The position numbers and the translations under genes are program-made. The notes beneath the pieces are model-generated. The model did no database searches, was not told the origin of the DNA, and saw only the letters and a program-made list of their open reading frames with translations. Source: Parcubacteria group bacterium LiPW_15 (lineage in GTDB: Bacteria; Patescibacteria; Paceibacteria; UBA6257; 2-01-FULL-56-20). From it: 64,000 nt of DNA. This document shows, in pieces, positions 1 through 7,506 of the stretch (positions within the stretch are counted from its first letter, which is position 1; the number at the start of each line of letters is the position of its first letter). Location: contig VMER01000002.1 in NCBI GenBank assembly GCA_007375645.1, positions 1 through 64,000 on the forward strand, written 5' to 3'.

Positions 1-204
1 AGCGGTATTCAAGGTAGAGAGGTCAGAGAGTCTGTTAGAGTCTCTGGCTTGCTTCAGGAGTTCACTAGGGTTCAGGGTCATGATGACTACGACCGAAAGA
101 ATGGCTACGATGGCCAGGGTGACCAGGAGTTCGATGAGGGTAAAGGAGCGCGAATTTCTAATTACCAATTTCCAATTTCTAAAAGGAAACCTTATGGGGT
201 CCAT
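1..204 (-). CDS. type IV prepilin-like protein, N-terminal part (runs off the window)
   Basis: Minus-strand reading from ATG at 204 gives 68 codons with no stop before the window edge. Residues 20-45 are the classic prepilin signature: a serine followed by FTLIELLVTLAIVAIL, with the glutamate at position +5 of the mature protein and a long hydrophobic helix. Prepilin peptidase should cut before the phenylalanine and the helix would pack into a pilus or pseudopilus. An in-frame ATG at 213 is an alternative start. The leader peptide is basic (RFPFRNWKLVIRNSR) and is encoded by a low-complexity AATT-rich stretch. The C-terminal head domain is outside the window, so major pilin cannot be told from minor pilin. 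Confidence 0.85.
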   Translation of the reverse strand, partial: MDPIRFPFRNWKLVIRNSRSFTLIELLVTLAIVAILSVVVIMTLNPSELLKQARDSNRLSDLSTLNTA

Positions 205-240
205 CTGCTTCATTGGATATTAGTAATTAGATATTAGGAT
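155..240. repeat. AT-rich low-complexity tract of AATTNCNAATT-type units
   Basis: Near-repeated units of the kind TAATTACCAATTTCCAATTTCT and TATTAGTAATTAGATATTAGG cover the prepilin leader and its upstream region. I infer from general familiarity that such tracts recur in Parcubacteria genomes; within this window only this copy and the TTCTA tract near 8813 are seen. Confidence 0.35.
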
Positions 241-246
241 TTATCT

Positions 247-1704
247 TTACTGATTCAACGTCGCGATATCATCCTCGAAACTGTTCGCCTGATCAATAAC
301 TTTTTTCGCGTAAACGTTAGTACAAACATACCTGTTCCATCTGCCGCCGCAATAATATTTCGCCGCCGCAGTTCTCTCGCTCGAGGCCGCCCCGCTGTCT
401 TTTAAATAAAGCGCCGCCGCCACAAAAGCGTCCGCGTTGCTCCAGGGGCTCACGGCGCTCTTCCCGGTCACTGCGGAAATCTGCGCAGCATAACCCGCCC
501 AGGTAGAGGGCATGAATTGCGCCGGGCCCATCGCCCCTCCGTACGCGCCGTCGGCGTTATGGCAAGAAACCGAAACGCTTTCCGGATTTTGGAACCCAAG
601 CGCGCCGGTTATTTCCAAGAAAAAGTCTACTTCGCTCTTGAGGCTTCCGTCCGGCCGCTTTATCTGCTTCGCGTTCATCGGCGCGGTCTTATAAGTACAT
701 TTGCCGACGTTCTGCCCCAGGGCGGATTCCCGATCGAGTATCGCCAAAATAAATGCGGGCCTGACCCCGGTCGCGTCTCCGGCCATCTTCGCAAGTTTAT
801 AGGCATCGCCAAAGTTCATTTCTCCTCCGCCCAAAAGTTGGAAAATGCGGCTCCTGATCTCCGCGGCAGTCTCCTTGGTTTTTTTAAGAAGATCCTGATA
901 TTTGGATTCCTGGCCCTTGGTAATATCCAGCAACTGGTTTTTTGCCGCCTTAGTCTTGTCGGTCTCTTCTTTTTGCTGTTCTTTGTAAACCTTCAAGGTC
1001 TGCGCGTCGGATTTCGCTATGCTTAAAAGATCTTGCTGGTCTTCCAAATTATTTTTGAGGTCGGCTATCTGATTTATGGTTATGCGTAAATTATCCTGAA
1101 GCGAAGTCAGACTGTTAACATTATTGAAAAAATCGGAAAAGTTCTGGCTCTTCAAAAATACCGAAACGACGTTTATCTGGCCGTTCTGATAAATATTGCG
1201 CAAGATCTCCGAAAGATTTCTTTTTTGAATATCTATATTCCCCTCTATCTGCACTATCTTTATCTGGTTATCTTCCATCTGCATATTGAGCTGACGCAAC
1301 CGATTCTCGCTCGCCTTGATCTCCAAATTGGCCTGAGCGATCTTCGCGTTCAATTTTGCTATCTCCCCCTTGAGCGAAGAGCCTTGTTTCTGGTAGGCGG
1401 AAACTTGCTGCTGATAAACACCTATCTGGGATTCCAGATCCTTAAGCTGCGCCTCAAGCGCCGCCCGTTCGGCTTCGGAAGTAGCAGTTGCCGCAAGCGT
1501 TTCCGATGTCGGCGCTGCGGTTTTCCCGAGGATGAGCACGAAAGCGATTGCGAGAACCACTCCCGCTTTTACAAACTCCAAAATCGGGAATCTCTTCCTT
1601 CCTTTGGTGAAGCTCAGGTTAACCCTTTGCGGAAGCATAGAAAAAACGCTTCCCCGCGGAGGCTGTACGTCCGATAATATCTTTGGCTTATTCTTTATAT
1701 TCAT
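247..1704 (-). CDS. membrane-anchored coiled-coil protein with lytic transglycosylase domain
   Basis: 485 aa. A hydrophobic segment at about residues 42-60 anchors the protein. Residues 75-290 are a long heptad-rich coiled coil of the CwlO/EnvC type. Residues 300-485 form an MltB-like soluble lytic transglycosylase domain: ILDRESALGQN carries the likely catalytic Glu326, followed by MGPAQFMPSTW and an AALYLKDSGA helix. It probably cleaves the glycan strand of peptidoglycan outside the membrane, with the coiled coil regulating access, as in divisome or elongasome hydrolases. It lies downstream of rplY but behind that gene's terminator, so it is probably transcribed separately. Substrate and timing are inferred. 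Confidence 0.85.
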   Translation of the reverse strand: MNIKNKPKILSDVQPPRGSVFSMLPQRVNLSFTKGRKRFPILEFVKAGVVLAIAFVLILGKTAAPTSETLAATATSEAERAALEAQLKDLESQIGVYQQQVSAYQKQGSSLKGEIAKLNAKIAQANLEIKASENRLRQLNMQMEDNQIKIVQIEGNIDIQKRNLSEILRNIYQNGQINVVSVFLKSQNFSDFFNNVNSLTSLQDNLRITINQIADLKNNLEDQQDLLSIAKSDAQTLKVYKEQQKEETDKTKAAKNQLLDITKGQESKYQDLLKKTKETAAEIRSRIFQLLGGGEMNFGDAYKLAKMAGDATGVRPAFILAILDRESALGQNVGKCTYKTAPMNAKQIKRPDGSLKSEVDFFLEITGALGFQNPESVSVSCHNADGAYGGAMGPAQFMPSTWAGYAAQISAVTGKSAVSPWSNADAFVAAALYLKDSGAASSERTAAAKYYCGGRWNRYVCTNVYAKKVIDQANSFEDDIATLNQ

Positions 1705-1775
1705 AAACAGATCAAAACCCTCCGGGGCTTTATATACCCCTATTAAGGATAACGTTTTTTTGGCATTTCGGCTAC

Positions 1776-1802
1776 GAAAAACCCCGACCTAGGTCGGGGT
1801 TT
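1776..1802 (-). terminator. intrinsic terminator of the bL25 gene
   Basis: Perfect palindrome with arms AAACCCCGACCT and AGGTCGGGGTTT (1779-1802), followed on the minus strand by a T-run. It starts 6 nt after the rplY stop codon. Confidence 0.9.
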
Positions 1803-1807
1803 CCTTA

Positions 1808-2461
1808 TTATTCCTTCTCTTCCGTGGCCTTCTCGGCTTCGCGCTCGGCCTTCTTTTCTTCGGATTCAACTTTGACTTCCGTGAGATCAACCGGAGCAAC
1901 CGGAGCAACCTCTTCCACTCTCGGGGTCGCAATACCGATAAGCGGCAATTCACCCTCCAAAAGCACTTCCACGCCCTTCGGAATCTTTAAATCTTTTACA
2001 TATAGAGTGTCGCCGATCTCCTTAAGCGAAGTGATGTCAATTTCAAAAGAGTGAGGCAGATCGCCGGGGAGCGCGCTGACTTCCAGCTCATGGACGGTCT
2101 CGTTCAAGACTCCGCCTTTTTCTTTTATTGCCGGAGCTTCGCCCAGATAAATAACCGGGACCTTCGCGTTTATCTTTTCATCCATACGCACCCCGTAGAA
2201 ATCAATGCTCATTATTTCGCCCCTGGTCGGATCTTCTTTTACGTCATAAATAAGAGCCGGGAGCTTTTTGTTTCCCAAAGAAAGATTCACGATAGTATTC
2301 TCGCCCGCTTCTTTAAAAACCTTCCTGAACTCCTCTGCCTTGACGGCCAAGTGCTCGTTCTTCATTCCGTGGCCATAAAACTCGGCCGGAATAAGACCGC
2401 TTTTCCTAAGAGCATTCAATTTTTTACCCAGATCTTCGCGTGTTTGTACTGCTAATTCCAT
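1808..2461 (-). CDS. rplY: 50S ribosomal protein bL25 (Ctc form)
   Basis: 217 aa. The N-terminal 5S rRNA-binding domain begins MELAVQTREDLGKK and includes IPAEFYGHG; the C-terminal TL5/Ctc beta-domain contains LPGDLPHSFEIDIT and GDTLYVKDL. The last ~35 residues are an acidic/basic low-complexity tail. The length fits the long Ctc/TL5 form rather than the ~94-residue E. coli L25. The start ATG directly abuts the right arm of a 15-bp inverted repeat (TTCTAACGGGATG) and no Shine-Dalgarno is visible, so translation initiation may depend on that leader structure. Confidence 0.93.
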   Translation of the reverse strand: MELAVQTREDLGKKLNALRKSGLIPAEFYGHGMKNEHLAVKAEEFRKVFKEAGENTIVNLSLGNKKLPALIYDVKEDPTRGEIMSIDFYGVRMDEKINAKVPVIYLGEAPAIKEKGGVLNETVHELEVSALPGDLPHSFEIDITSLKEIGDTLYVKDLKIPKGVEVLLEGELPLIGIATPRVEEVAPVAPVDLTEVKVESEEKKAEREAEKATEEKE

Positions 2462-2564
2462 CCCGTTAGAAGTTATTGATGATTATTATATCTACATTTA
2501 ACTACCGATATGGCCTGCCATTTCGACAAAATTTCCCGTTTTTGCTCAAAACTTCTAACGGGAT
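2460..2564 (-). promoter_or_regulatory. leader element bounded by a 15-bp inverted repeat, abutting the bL25 start codon
   Basis: Plus-strand arms ATCCCGTTAGAAGTT (2460-2474) and AACTTCTAACGGGAT (2550-2564) are perfect reverse complements separated by 75 nt. On the minus strand the 3' arm ends in the AT of the rplY start codon. The same arms, spacing and position recur before the gene at 47054, so this is a repeated cis element and not chance. The intervening sequence is AT-rich and differs between copies. Function unknown; a start-codon-sequestering leader is one reading, a small mobile repeat another. Confidence 0.7.
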
Positions 2565-2685
2565 CCATGGGGCTAATAATAGCGTATTGGCGCCGAATGT
2601 CAAAATTTTAATGCCCCAACCCAATCTACTTCCATTTATAATTGTGCGTTACTTTATGAAAAAAGCAAATTCAATTCAAAAGGAA

Positions 2686-2713
2686 AGCCCGTTCCGGAGG
2701 ACCGGAACGGGCT
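2686..2713 (-). terminator. intrinsic terminator of the 201-aa orphan gene
   Basis: Perfect 12-bp stem AGCCCGTTCCGG / CCGGAACGGGCT with a 4-nt loop; on the minus strand it is followed by TTTCCTTTTG. It lies about 60 nt past the stop at 2775. A second hairpin (2768-2785) encloses that stop codon but has no T-run. Confidence 0.85.
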
Positions 2714-2774
2714 AATGGACAGAGAGACAGAAAAAAACAGAGAGATGAAGTGCTTGAGGGCTACCCGCCTGCCA

Positions 2775-3380
2775 TTAGGCAGGCTTGCGACGGCGGACCC
2801 CGGCGAGAACACAGTGGTCAGCGAACCTGCCGCCGGGATAGCTCAGGTAGAGCCTGCGGTGCTCGGGGTCACGGTTCACGCACAGAATGTGACTGTAGCT
2901 GTCCGGGTCCAGCCAAGGCTCGTGGAGGAAAATCACGTACGGCTTCTTGCCCGTCGTCGATCTTCCGCACTGCTCGGCGAAACGAAGCGCATGCTCCTCG
3001 GTCGGCCGATCGAGGCCAGCGGTCTCGAGGAGCTTGAGGCCCTCTTCCTCGGTGAAGGAACAGCCGGGGTCGATGACCTCGATCTCGACATCCTCCGCAT
3101 GCGGCTTCAGCGGGAAGTTTGCCTGTGTGACGTAGTCGTTCACGTAGAGACCCGCTTCACGCCACTGCTGCGCGATCTGGTCGGTCGTCGTCTGACCACC
3201 GAGCTTCACCCCGTAGACCTCTCCGGAGCCGAACTTACCCTCGATTGCGGCCTGGAGATGGAGCTTGAGCTGGAAGGGGTTGAAGGGATAGCCATTCGGC
3301 TGCCGAAGCTGACGCCCCAGTTCGAATAGCTGCCCGGTCAATGTTCCGTAAAGTTCGCCTTCGACGATGGGATTCGCCAT
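2775..3380 (-). CDS. orphan protein of unknown function (201 aa)
   Basis: Starts at ATG 3380 behind AGAGAGA, giving MANPIVEGELYGTL; an in-frame ATG further upstream lies inside a leader hairpin and is less likely. No family recognised: soluble, with no membrane segment, central region rich in charged residues, C-terminal part containing KKPYVIFLHEPWLDPD and ending in RRRKPA. Codon use is GC-rich (CTC, GTC, GAG), unlike the neighbouring rplY. The unit is monocistronic, with a sigma70-type promoter (3486-3514), a 17-bp leader hairpin and its own terminator, so it behaves as an autonomous module. Existence is well supported; function is unknown. Confidence 0.75.
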   Translation of the reverse strand: MANPIVEGELYGTLTGQLFELGRQLRQPNGYPFNPFQLKLHLQAAIEGKFGSGEVYGVKLGGQTTTDQIAQQWREAGLYVNDYVTQANFPLKPHAEDVEIEVIDPGCSFTEEEGLKLLETAGLDRPTEEHALRFAEQCGRSTTGKKPYVIFLHEPWLDPDSYSHILCVNRDPEHRRLYLSYPGGRFADHCVLAGVRRRKPA

Positions 3381-3412
3381 GACGATCTCTCTTTCTGCCA
3401 GCGGACTGCTTC

Positions 3413-3466
3413 TGCGGCCATAGCCAAAAAACATAGATTTATCAATATCTTTTGGCTATGGCCGCA
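3413..3466 (-). promoter_or_regulatory. 17-bp perfect leader hairpin of the 201-aa orphan gene
   Basis: Arms TGCGGCCATAGCCAAAA (3413-3429) and TTTTGGCTATGGCCGCA (3450-3466), 20-nt loop. It lies just after the predicted transcription start and before the ribosome-binding site. No T-run follows, so it is not an intrinsic terminator; a 5' stabilising hairpin or a protein-binding operator are possible. Confidence 0.7.
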
Positions 3467-3485
3467 CTTTAAAGATTCTGCCCGT

Positions 3486-3514
3486 ATTCTACTACTAAAC
3501 ACCGGAAAAGTCAA
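3486..3514 (-). promoter_or_regulatory. sigma70-type promoter of the 201-aa orphan gene
   Basis: On the minus strand TTGACT, 17 nt, TAGAAT. Confidence 0.75.
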
Positions 3515-3617
3515 GCTGTTGGATAGAAGACGGCTATTCGGGTAATGTGCAAGCGCATACGGGGGTTTTCCAAGTGTCAAAACCTTAGACCCACGCATCC
3601 CTCACCCCCCCCTTTTT

Positions 3618-3914
3618 TTAACCAACCTGAGACATCAGACGAGTTGCGAATGGCGAAAAATAATCCAAAAGTTCCTTTTTATTTATCTCAAATTTGCCCA
3701 GTTTTAAATCTTCAATAATTGATTTTAATATATCCAACTCCCCCGTTCGTCCCTCCATTTCCGGGAATTCTTTTATCTTCGCTATTATATCTTCGGCGCG
3801 AAGTATCGAAGCCCGCATTCTTTCGAAATTATTCTGTTCATATTCCAAAAGCGTGCGAGATATCTCGCTTCCAAGATTGGCCATATAAAACAAAGTTGTT
3901 CTCTCGGTATTCAT
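3618..3914 (-). CDS. conserved-type small protein, unknown function
   Basis: 98 aa, predicted mostly helical and soluble (SEISRTLLEYEQNNFERMRASILRAEDII...). No recognisable motif. Its start overlaps the stop of the DUF5674 gene by ATGA, so the two are translationally coupled and belong to the same operon as the class II aldolase. The hydrophobic/charged periodicity suggests a helical bundle. The coupling and the lack of frame disruption are the main evidence that it is real. Confidence 0.7.
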   Translation of the reverse strand: MNTERTTLFYMANLGSEISRTLLEYEQNNFERMRASILRAEDIIAKIKEFPEMEGRTGELDILKSIIEDLKLGKFEINKKELLDYFSPFATRLMSQVG

Positions 3915-4255
3915 TGCAGGCGCTTCAATATTATATTTTTCATCCTATCACGCAAATCCGCATCCTGCACCTCCATCGCTCGATTACCCTGCCCGGGACG
4001 AATATTGATGAGTGAAATATACTCAATCCGTTCATCTCCGTCTTTGTCAAAATACCAGTTAAAGCCCCAGATATCCGAACCCTTGGAGCCGTTTTCAATC
4101 AATACGACATTCGCATCCATATGATATTCCCCGCCCATTGCGAGAATTTCACGCTCTACATCCACGACGCCCTTTACCATCTCGCCATAAAAATCTTTGG
4201 CGACTTCTCGAAGTTCTACGTCTGATATCTTGCTGTCAATAATTTTTATATTCAT
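3911..4255 (-). CDS. DUF5674 family protein
   Basis: 114 aa. The segments MDANVVLIENGSKGSDIWGFN and EYISLINIRPGQGNRAMEV are the hallmark of DUF5674, a small family frequent in Patescibacteria with no known function. The assignment is from memory of the family. The start overlaps the aldolase stop by ATGA (4252-4255), and the end overlaps the next gene the same way, giving a tight three-gene operon. No membrane segment or nucleotide-binding motif is seen. Confidence 0.75.
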   Translation of the reverse strand: MNIKIIDSKISDVELREVAKDFYGEMVKGVVDVEREILAMGGEYHMDANVVLIENGSKGSDIWGFNWYFDKDGDERIEYISLINIRPGQGNRAMEVQDADLRDRMKNIILKRLQ

Positions 4256-5130
4256 TTCTGGCTAAAGAGTTTAAGCCTAGCCATTACCACTTCTTTTATA
4301 TCACTGACCGCATCCGGAAGTATCTTATAAGGCGCAATTTCATCCGGATTCTCGGCCAACCCTTCCTCTACGCCCTTCTTCCAGGCAAGGCGTAATTCGG
4401 TATTCACATGCACTATATTTATCCCCGCTTTTATGCCCGCCACAAAATCTTCATCCGCGGTGCCGCTTCCGCCGTGCTGAACCAAAAAACATTTGGCGGA
4501 TTCTTTTATTTTTTTGACAAGTTCTATATCCAACCGTTTTTTTACATCACCACTAACCATGGATTCCAAAAGGCCATGCATATTGCCGACTGCCGGAGCC
4601 AGAGCATCGACGCCCGTTTCTTTCACGAATCTTTCCGCTTCTTCGGGCTTGGTGAATGCCTCTGGCGAAAGCGCCGCGCCTTCAGGAGTCTCTTTCAAAA
4701 TCGCCGAAGAACCGCCGATATAACCGATCTCTCCCTCCACGAAAATATTCGGATTAATGGCGCGCGCCAGCTCCACAGCCTTTTTGGTCTGCGTAATATT
4801 TTCCGAAAGCGAAAGTTTGGACCCATCGAACAAAACCGCATCAAAACCCGCCTTAACAGCCTCTTCTATCCGCGCAAGCGAATGGGTATGATCCGCGTTT
4901 AAAAAAATTTCCACTCCTTTTCTTTCGCGCACGACCCGAACCAGCGCCGCAGCCTCATAAACTCCTACAAATTCCCGCTCCCCTTCGGAAACTCCGATGA
5001 TAACCGGAAGTTTTAATTCCTCCGCCGCCTCGGCTACTGCGTTAAATCCGGCAATGTCGGAGATATTAAAATGTCCGACGGCCACCTGCCGACTTTCCGC
5101 ATCCATCAAAACCTCTTTAAGAGTTCTCAT
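4252..5130 (-). CDS. fba: class II fructose-bisphosphate (or tagatose-bisphosphate) aldolase
   Basis: 292 aa TIM-barrel zinc aldolase. Visible are the N-terminal barrel strand VAVGHFNISDI, the catalytic Asp80/zinc His81 in NADHTHS, zinc Glu132 in VEGEIGYIGG, the zinc-His segments GNMHG (about 184) and HGGSG, and INIVHVNTELR near the phosphate site. It would interconvert fructose-1,6-bisphosphate and the two triose phosphates in the cytoplasm. It is followed by ATGA-overlapping DUF5674 and preceded 7 nt away by a 419-aa unknown, with a PfkB kinase next, so the operon may supply its own bisphosphate substrate. Whether fructose or tagatose bisphosphate is used cannot be decided here. Confidence 0.88.
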   Translation of the reverse strand: MRTLKEVLMDAESRQVAVGHFNISDIAGFNAVAEAAEELKLPVIIGVSEGEREFVGVYEAAALVRVVRERKGVEIFLNADHTHSLARIEEAVKAGFDAVLFDGSKLSLSENITQTKKAVELARAINPNIFVEGEIGYIGGSSAILKETPEGAALSPEAFTKPEEAERFVKETGVDALAPAVGNMHGLLESMVSGDVKKRLDIELVKKIKESAKCFLVQHGGSGTADEDFVAGIKAGINIVHVNTELRLAWKKGVEEGLAENPDEIAPYKILPDAVSDIKEVVMARLKLFSQK

Positions 5131-5137
5131 TTTGTTT

Positions 5138-6397
5138 CTAAACTTCGAAGTATCCCTGCAGAAGATATTTTGCGGAATACTCTTCTATCATCTCCCGATT
5201 AAAATAGGTCATGAATATCTTGTTCCAAAGGGCCTCCTCTTGGTGGTAAAGATATTTGACCATTTCTTTTTGTTTCACAAGCGACATCACCGTATCCACC
5301 AGGTTAAAGCTCACCAACACATCCACGCCGCTTTCATCCTTGAAATAATCTCCGACCCAGCTTAACCCGCTCCAAAAAAGCAGGTCTTTGGAGAATCCGT
5401 CCATTAGATCCCCGATCTTATAGAGGCTCTCCTCGGCCTTCATCCAATGTATAGCTTCCGGGTTGATGTGCGGCACAAAAAGCCGCCAATCGTTCAGGTC
5501 GTCTTTGGCCAGATACCTTTGCACCACAAGCCAATGGGATTTTTCGGCTAGCTCGCCGAACCTTTCTTCGGAAACATCGCCGCGCAATATGGAAACGAGG
5601 GCGCGCGGAAACTCTGTTTCATATTGGGATATCTCTTTAATGATCGAAGAATAATATGGGATCTCATACAGATAATGCATGATGAGTACGAACATACGCA
5701 GTATCTCGCCGGAAATCCCCAGAAGCGCGGGGATGATGAAGACTACCCCTAATTCCTTAAGATGGCTTATGTTGTGTTTTTTCTTCTGCACGAATTCCTG
5801 AGCCGCCACATCCCACTTCGGACTGAGCGCAATAACTTGAATATCGCGTTCTTCAAAATCCTCCGCGGTTAATTTTTCATACTGTTTGAAAAAGACCGCG
5901 TTCAGCCATTCCGATCCCTCCAAAAACCGCAGAGCTGCGAAGAGTTCAAAAATATTTTCTTTCTCCGCCATTTCCTCGGCCGATTTATAACCCAGAAAAG
6001 CCATTATCTTTTGTGGCGGCTGAGCGATTAGAAATTCCTTTGCTTTTTCAATTTTCAAAAACAATCCCCTTGGAGGGTCAACGACCTTCCGCGCGATCTG
6101 CCCTATATTGTGGCAGTCCTCGGGACTTTTACAGCTCGGATTGCCGAGCGCCTTAAATATCTTGAAATCGTCGGACTCTATCTTTGAGATAAGCGCGTCA
6201 TAAACTTCTTTGGACGAAGCATCGCTCCGCACGCCAAGCGCCAGCATCCTCTCCTCCATAAGCTTCTCGTTCTCGGTAAGGATATCCTCCATCACGTTCT
6301 TTTTCCCGGTGATGGCCTCAAGGTGCATTATCGTCTTTTCGATAGTGTGCTTGTCGACCCGGAGTATTTTCGCGATTTTTTCGGTAGCCTGATCCAT
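5138..6397 (-). CDS. unknown 419-aa helical protein in the aldolase/sugar kinase operon
   Basis: No family recognised. Predicted largely helical. The N-terminal 60 residues resemble a small DNA- or protein-binding helical domain (MDQATEKIAKILRVDKHTIEKTIMHLEAITGK). Cys pairs occur at CKSPEDCHN. A hydrophobic stretch GVVFIIPALLGISGEILRMFVLIM (about 225-250) could be one membrane segment or a buried helix. It starts exactly one base after the PfkB stop and ends 7 nt before the aldolase start, so it is firmly inside the operon. That context suggests a role linked to sugar phosphate metabolism, but no catalytic motif supports a specific function. Confidence 0.7.
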   Translation of the reverse strand: MDQATEKIAKILRVDKHTIEKTIMHLEAITGKKNVMEDILTENEKLMEERMLALGVRSDASSKEVYDALISKIESDDFKIFKALGNPSCKSPEDCHNIGQIARKVVDPPRGLFLKIEKAKEFLIAQPPQKIMAFLGYKSAEEMAEKENIFELFAALRFLEGSEWLNAVFFKQYEKLTAEDFEERDIQVIALSPKWDVAAQEFVQKKKHNISHLKELGVVFIIPALLGISGEILRMFVLIMHYLYEIPYYSSIIKEISQYETEFPRALVSILRGDVSEERFGELAEKSHWLVVQRYLAKDDLNDWRLFVPHINPEAIHWMKAEESLYKIGDLMDGFSKDLLFWSGLSWVGDYFKDESGVDVLVSFNLVDTVMSLVKQKEMVKYLYHQEEALWNKIFMTYFNREMIEEYSAKYLLQGYFEV

Positions 6398-7444
6398 TTA
6401 TAAGGAAGTTTTGGTGATCTTAAGCGAACGCCACCTGGATTGTTTTTCGAATTCACCCTTTTTGAGCAATCCCGCTTGAGCTCCCGTAAGCTCAACTTTT
6501 GAAGTGGCATTAGCCGATGCAAGCCTTATGGCGTATTCGATGGATTCGGGGGAGAAAGAAGCTACGCCGCCCTTGGTCTCGGATCTGGCCCTCATAAGCC
6601 CGGCTACAAAACCGCTTCCGAAAGCGTCCCCGGCTCCGGTCCTGTCCGCCATCTTTTTTTCTTTATAAATTCCGGCGGAAAATATATTTTCTCCGTCCGA
6701 AACGCGAACGCCTCCCCTGCCGTCGGTCATGACCGCTATTCCGTCCACGAGCTCGTCCAGCTTCCGGAATATTTTTTTCTCTTCTTCATATTTTATTCCG
6801 GTGAGATACGACGCTTCTTCCCTGTTCATTATCACCACATCCAGTCGGCTTAAAATCGGCTTCAGTTGTTTTGCGCCAAGCTCAATATAATACCGGGACG
6901 GGTTCATCGCGATCTTTGCTCCCTGACTTTTAAGATGGGCAACGAGAAGCGAGATCACCGAAAAAGGAATTCTCCCCGGAACGATATATGCCCAGCGAGC
7001 CTTCAATTTTTTAAAAGGAACTTCTTGTTTCCCGACCTCTTCGGAAGCTCCGCGATAATTCAGAATTGTCCTTTCCCCGCCGGCGGTCAAAAGCACCACC
7101 GAAAAAGCGGTGCCCTTGTCGGCGGAAAAAAGCGGGACCCCAGTTATTTTTTCTTTTTTGAATTCCGAAAGTATCGCCTCGCCGGCATCGTCCTCGCCGA
7201 TCTTCACGAGCGCTCCGGTTTTATATCCTTGGCGCGCGAAAGTAACCGCGGCATTCGCTGCTCCGCCCCCGCAAGTTACAACCGGTTCTCCTACTTCTAT
7301 TTTTCCACCCATAGCGAAGCACTCCGCCTCGCCGGTTTTAAATCCAAGCTTTTCCAAGTGCACCGGATCCCGCAAAACTTTAAACGCGTCGCTTTTAACA
7401 AAAACGTCCCTGGTAGCCGTCCCGATGGTTAGGATATCGAACAT
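6398..7444 (-). CDS. PfkB-family carbohydrate kinase
   Basis: 348 aa ribokinase-fold kinase. The N-terminal ILTIGTATRDVFV strand, the substrate-loop GGGAANAAVTFARQG (PfkB signature 1) and the ATP/anion-hole motif DRTGAGDAFGSGFVAGL (signature 2, catalytic Asp) are intact. It probably phosphorylates a sugar or sugar phosphate; given the aldolase two genes on, a phosphofructokinase-like role is plausible but unproven. A TATACT box lies 7 nt before the ATG, predicting a nearly leaderless mRNA. The upstream terminator of the transketolase gene partly overlaps the promoter region. Confidence 0.85.
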   Translation of the reverse strand: MFDILTIGTATRDVFVKSDAFKVLRDPVHLEKLGFKTGEAECFAMGGKIEVGEPVVTCGGGAANAAVTFARQGYKTGALVKIGEDDAGEAILSEFKKEKITGVPLFSADKGTAFSVVLLTAGGERTILNYRGASEEVGKQEVPFKKLKARWAYIVPGRIPFSVISLLVAHLKSQGAKIAMNPSRYYIELGAKQLKPILSRLDVVIMNREEASYLTGIKYEEEKKIFRKLDELVDGIAVMTDGRGGVRVSDGENIFSAGIYKEKKMADRTGAGDAFGSGFVAGLMRARSETKGGVASFSPESIEYAIRLASANATSKVELTGAQAGLLKKGEFEKQSRWRSLKITKTSL

Positions 7445-7458
7445 TGGATTAAGTATAC

Positions 7459-7494
7459 AAAAAAACCGCCCAGGAGAGAACTTCGGCGGTTTTC
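7459..7494 (-). terminator. intrinsic terminator after the transketolase C-terminal subunit
   Basis: Stem AAAACCGCC (7462-7470) / GGCGGTTTT (7485-7493) with a T-run on the minus strand, 13 nt after the stop at 7507. Confidence 0.85.
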
Positions 7495-7506
7495 TGTCTT
7501 TTTATG

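Noticed and set aside
49..237. 62-aa plus-strand frame at the window start
   Set aside because: The minus strand of the same bases encodes a textbook prepilin N-terminus.
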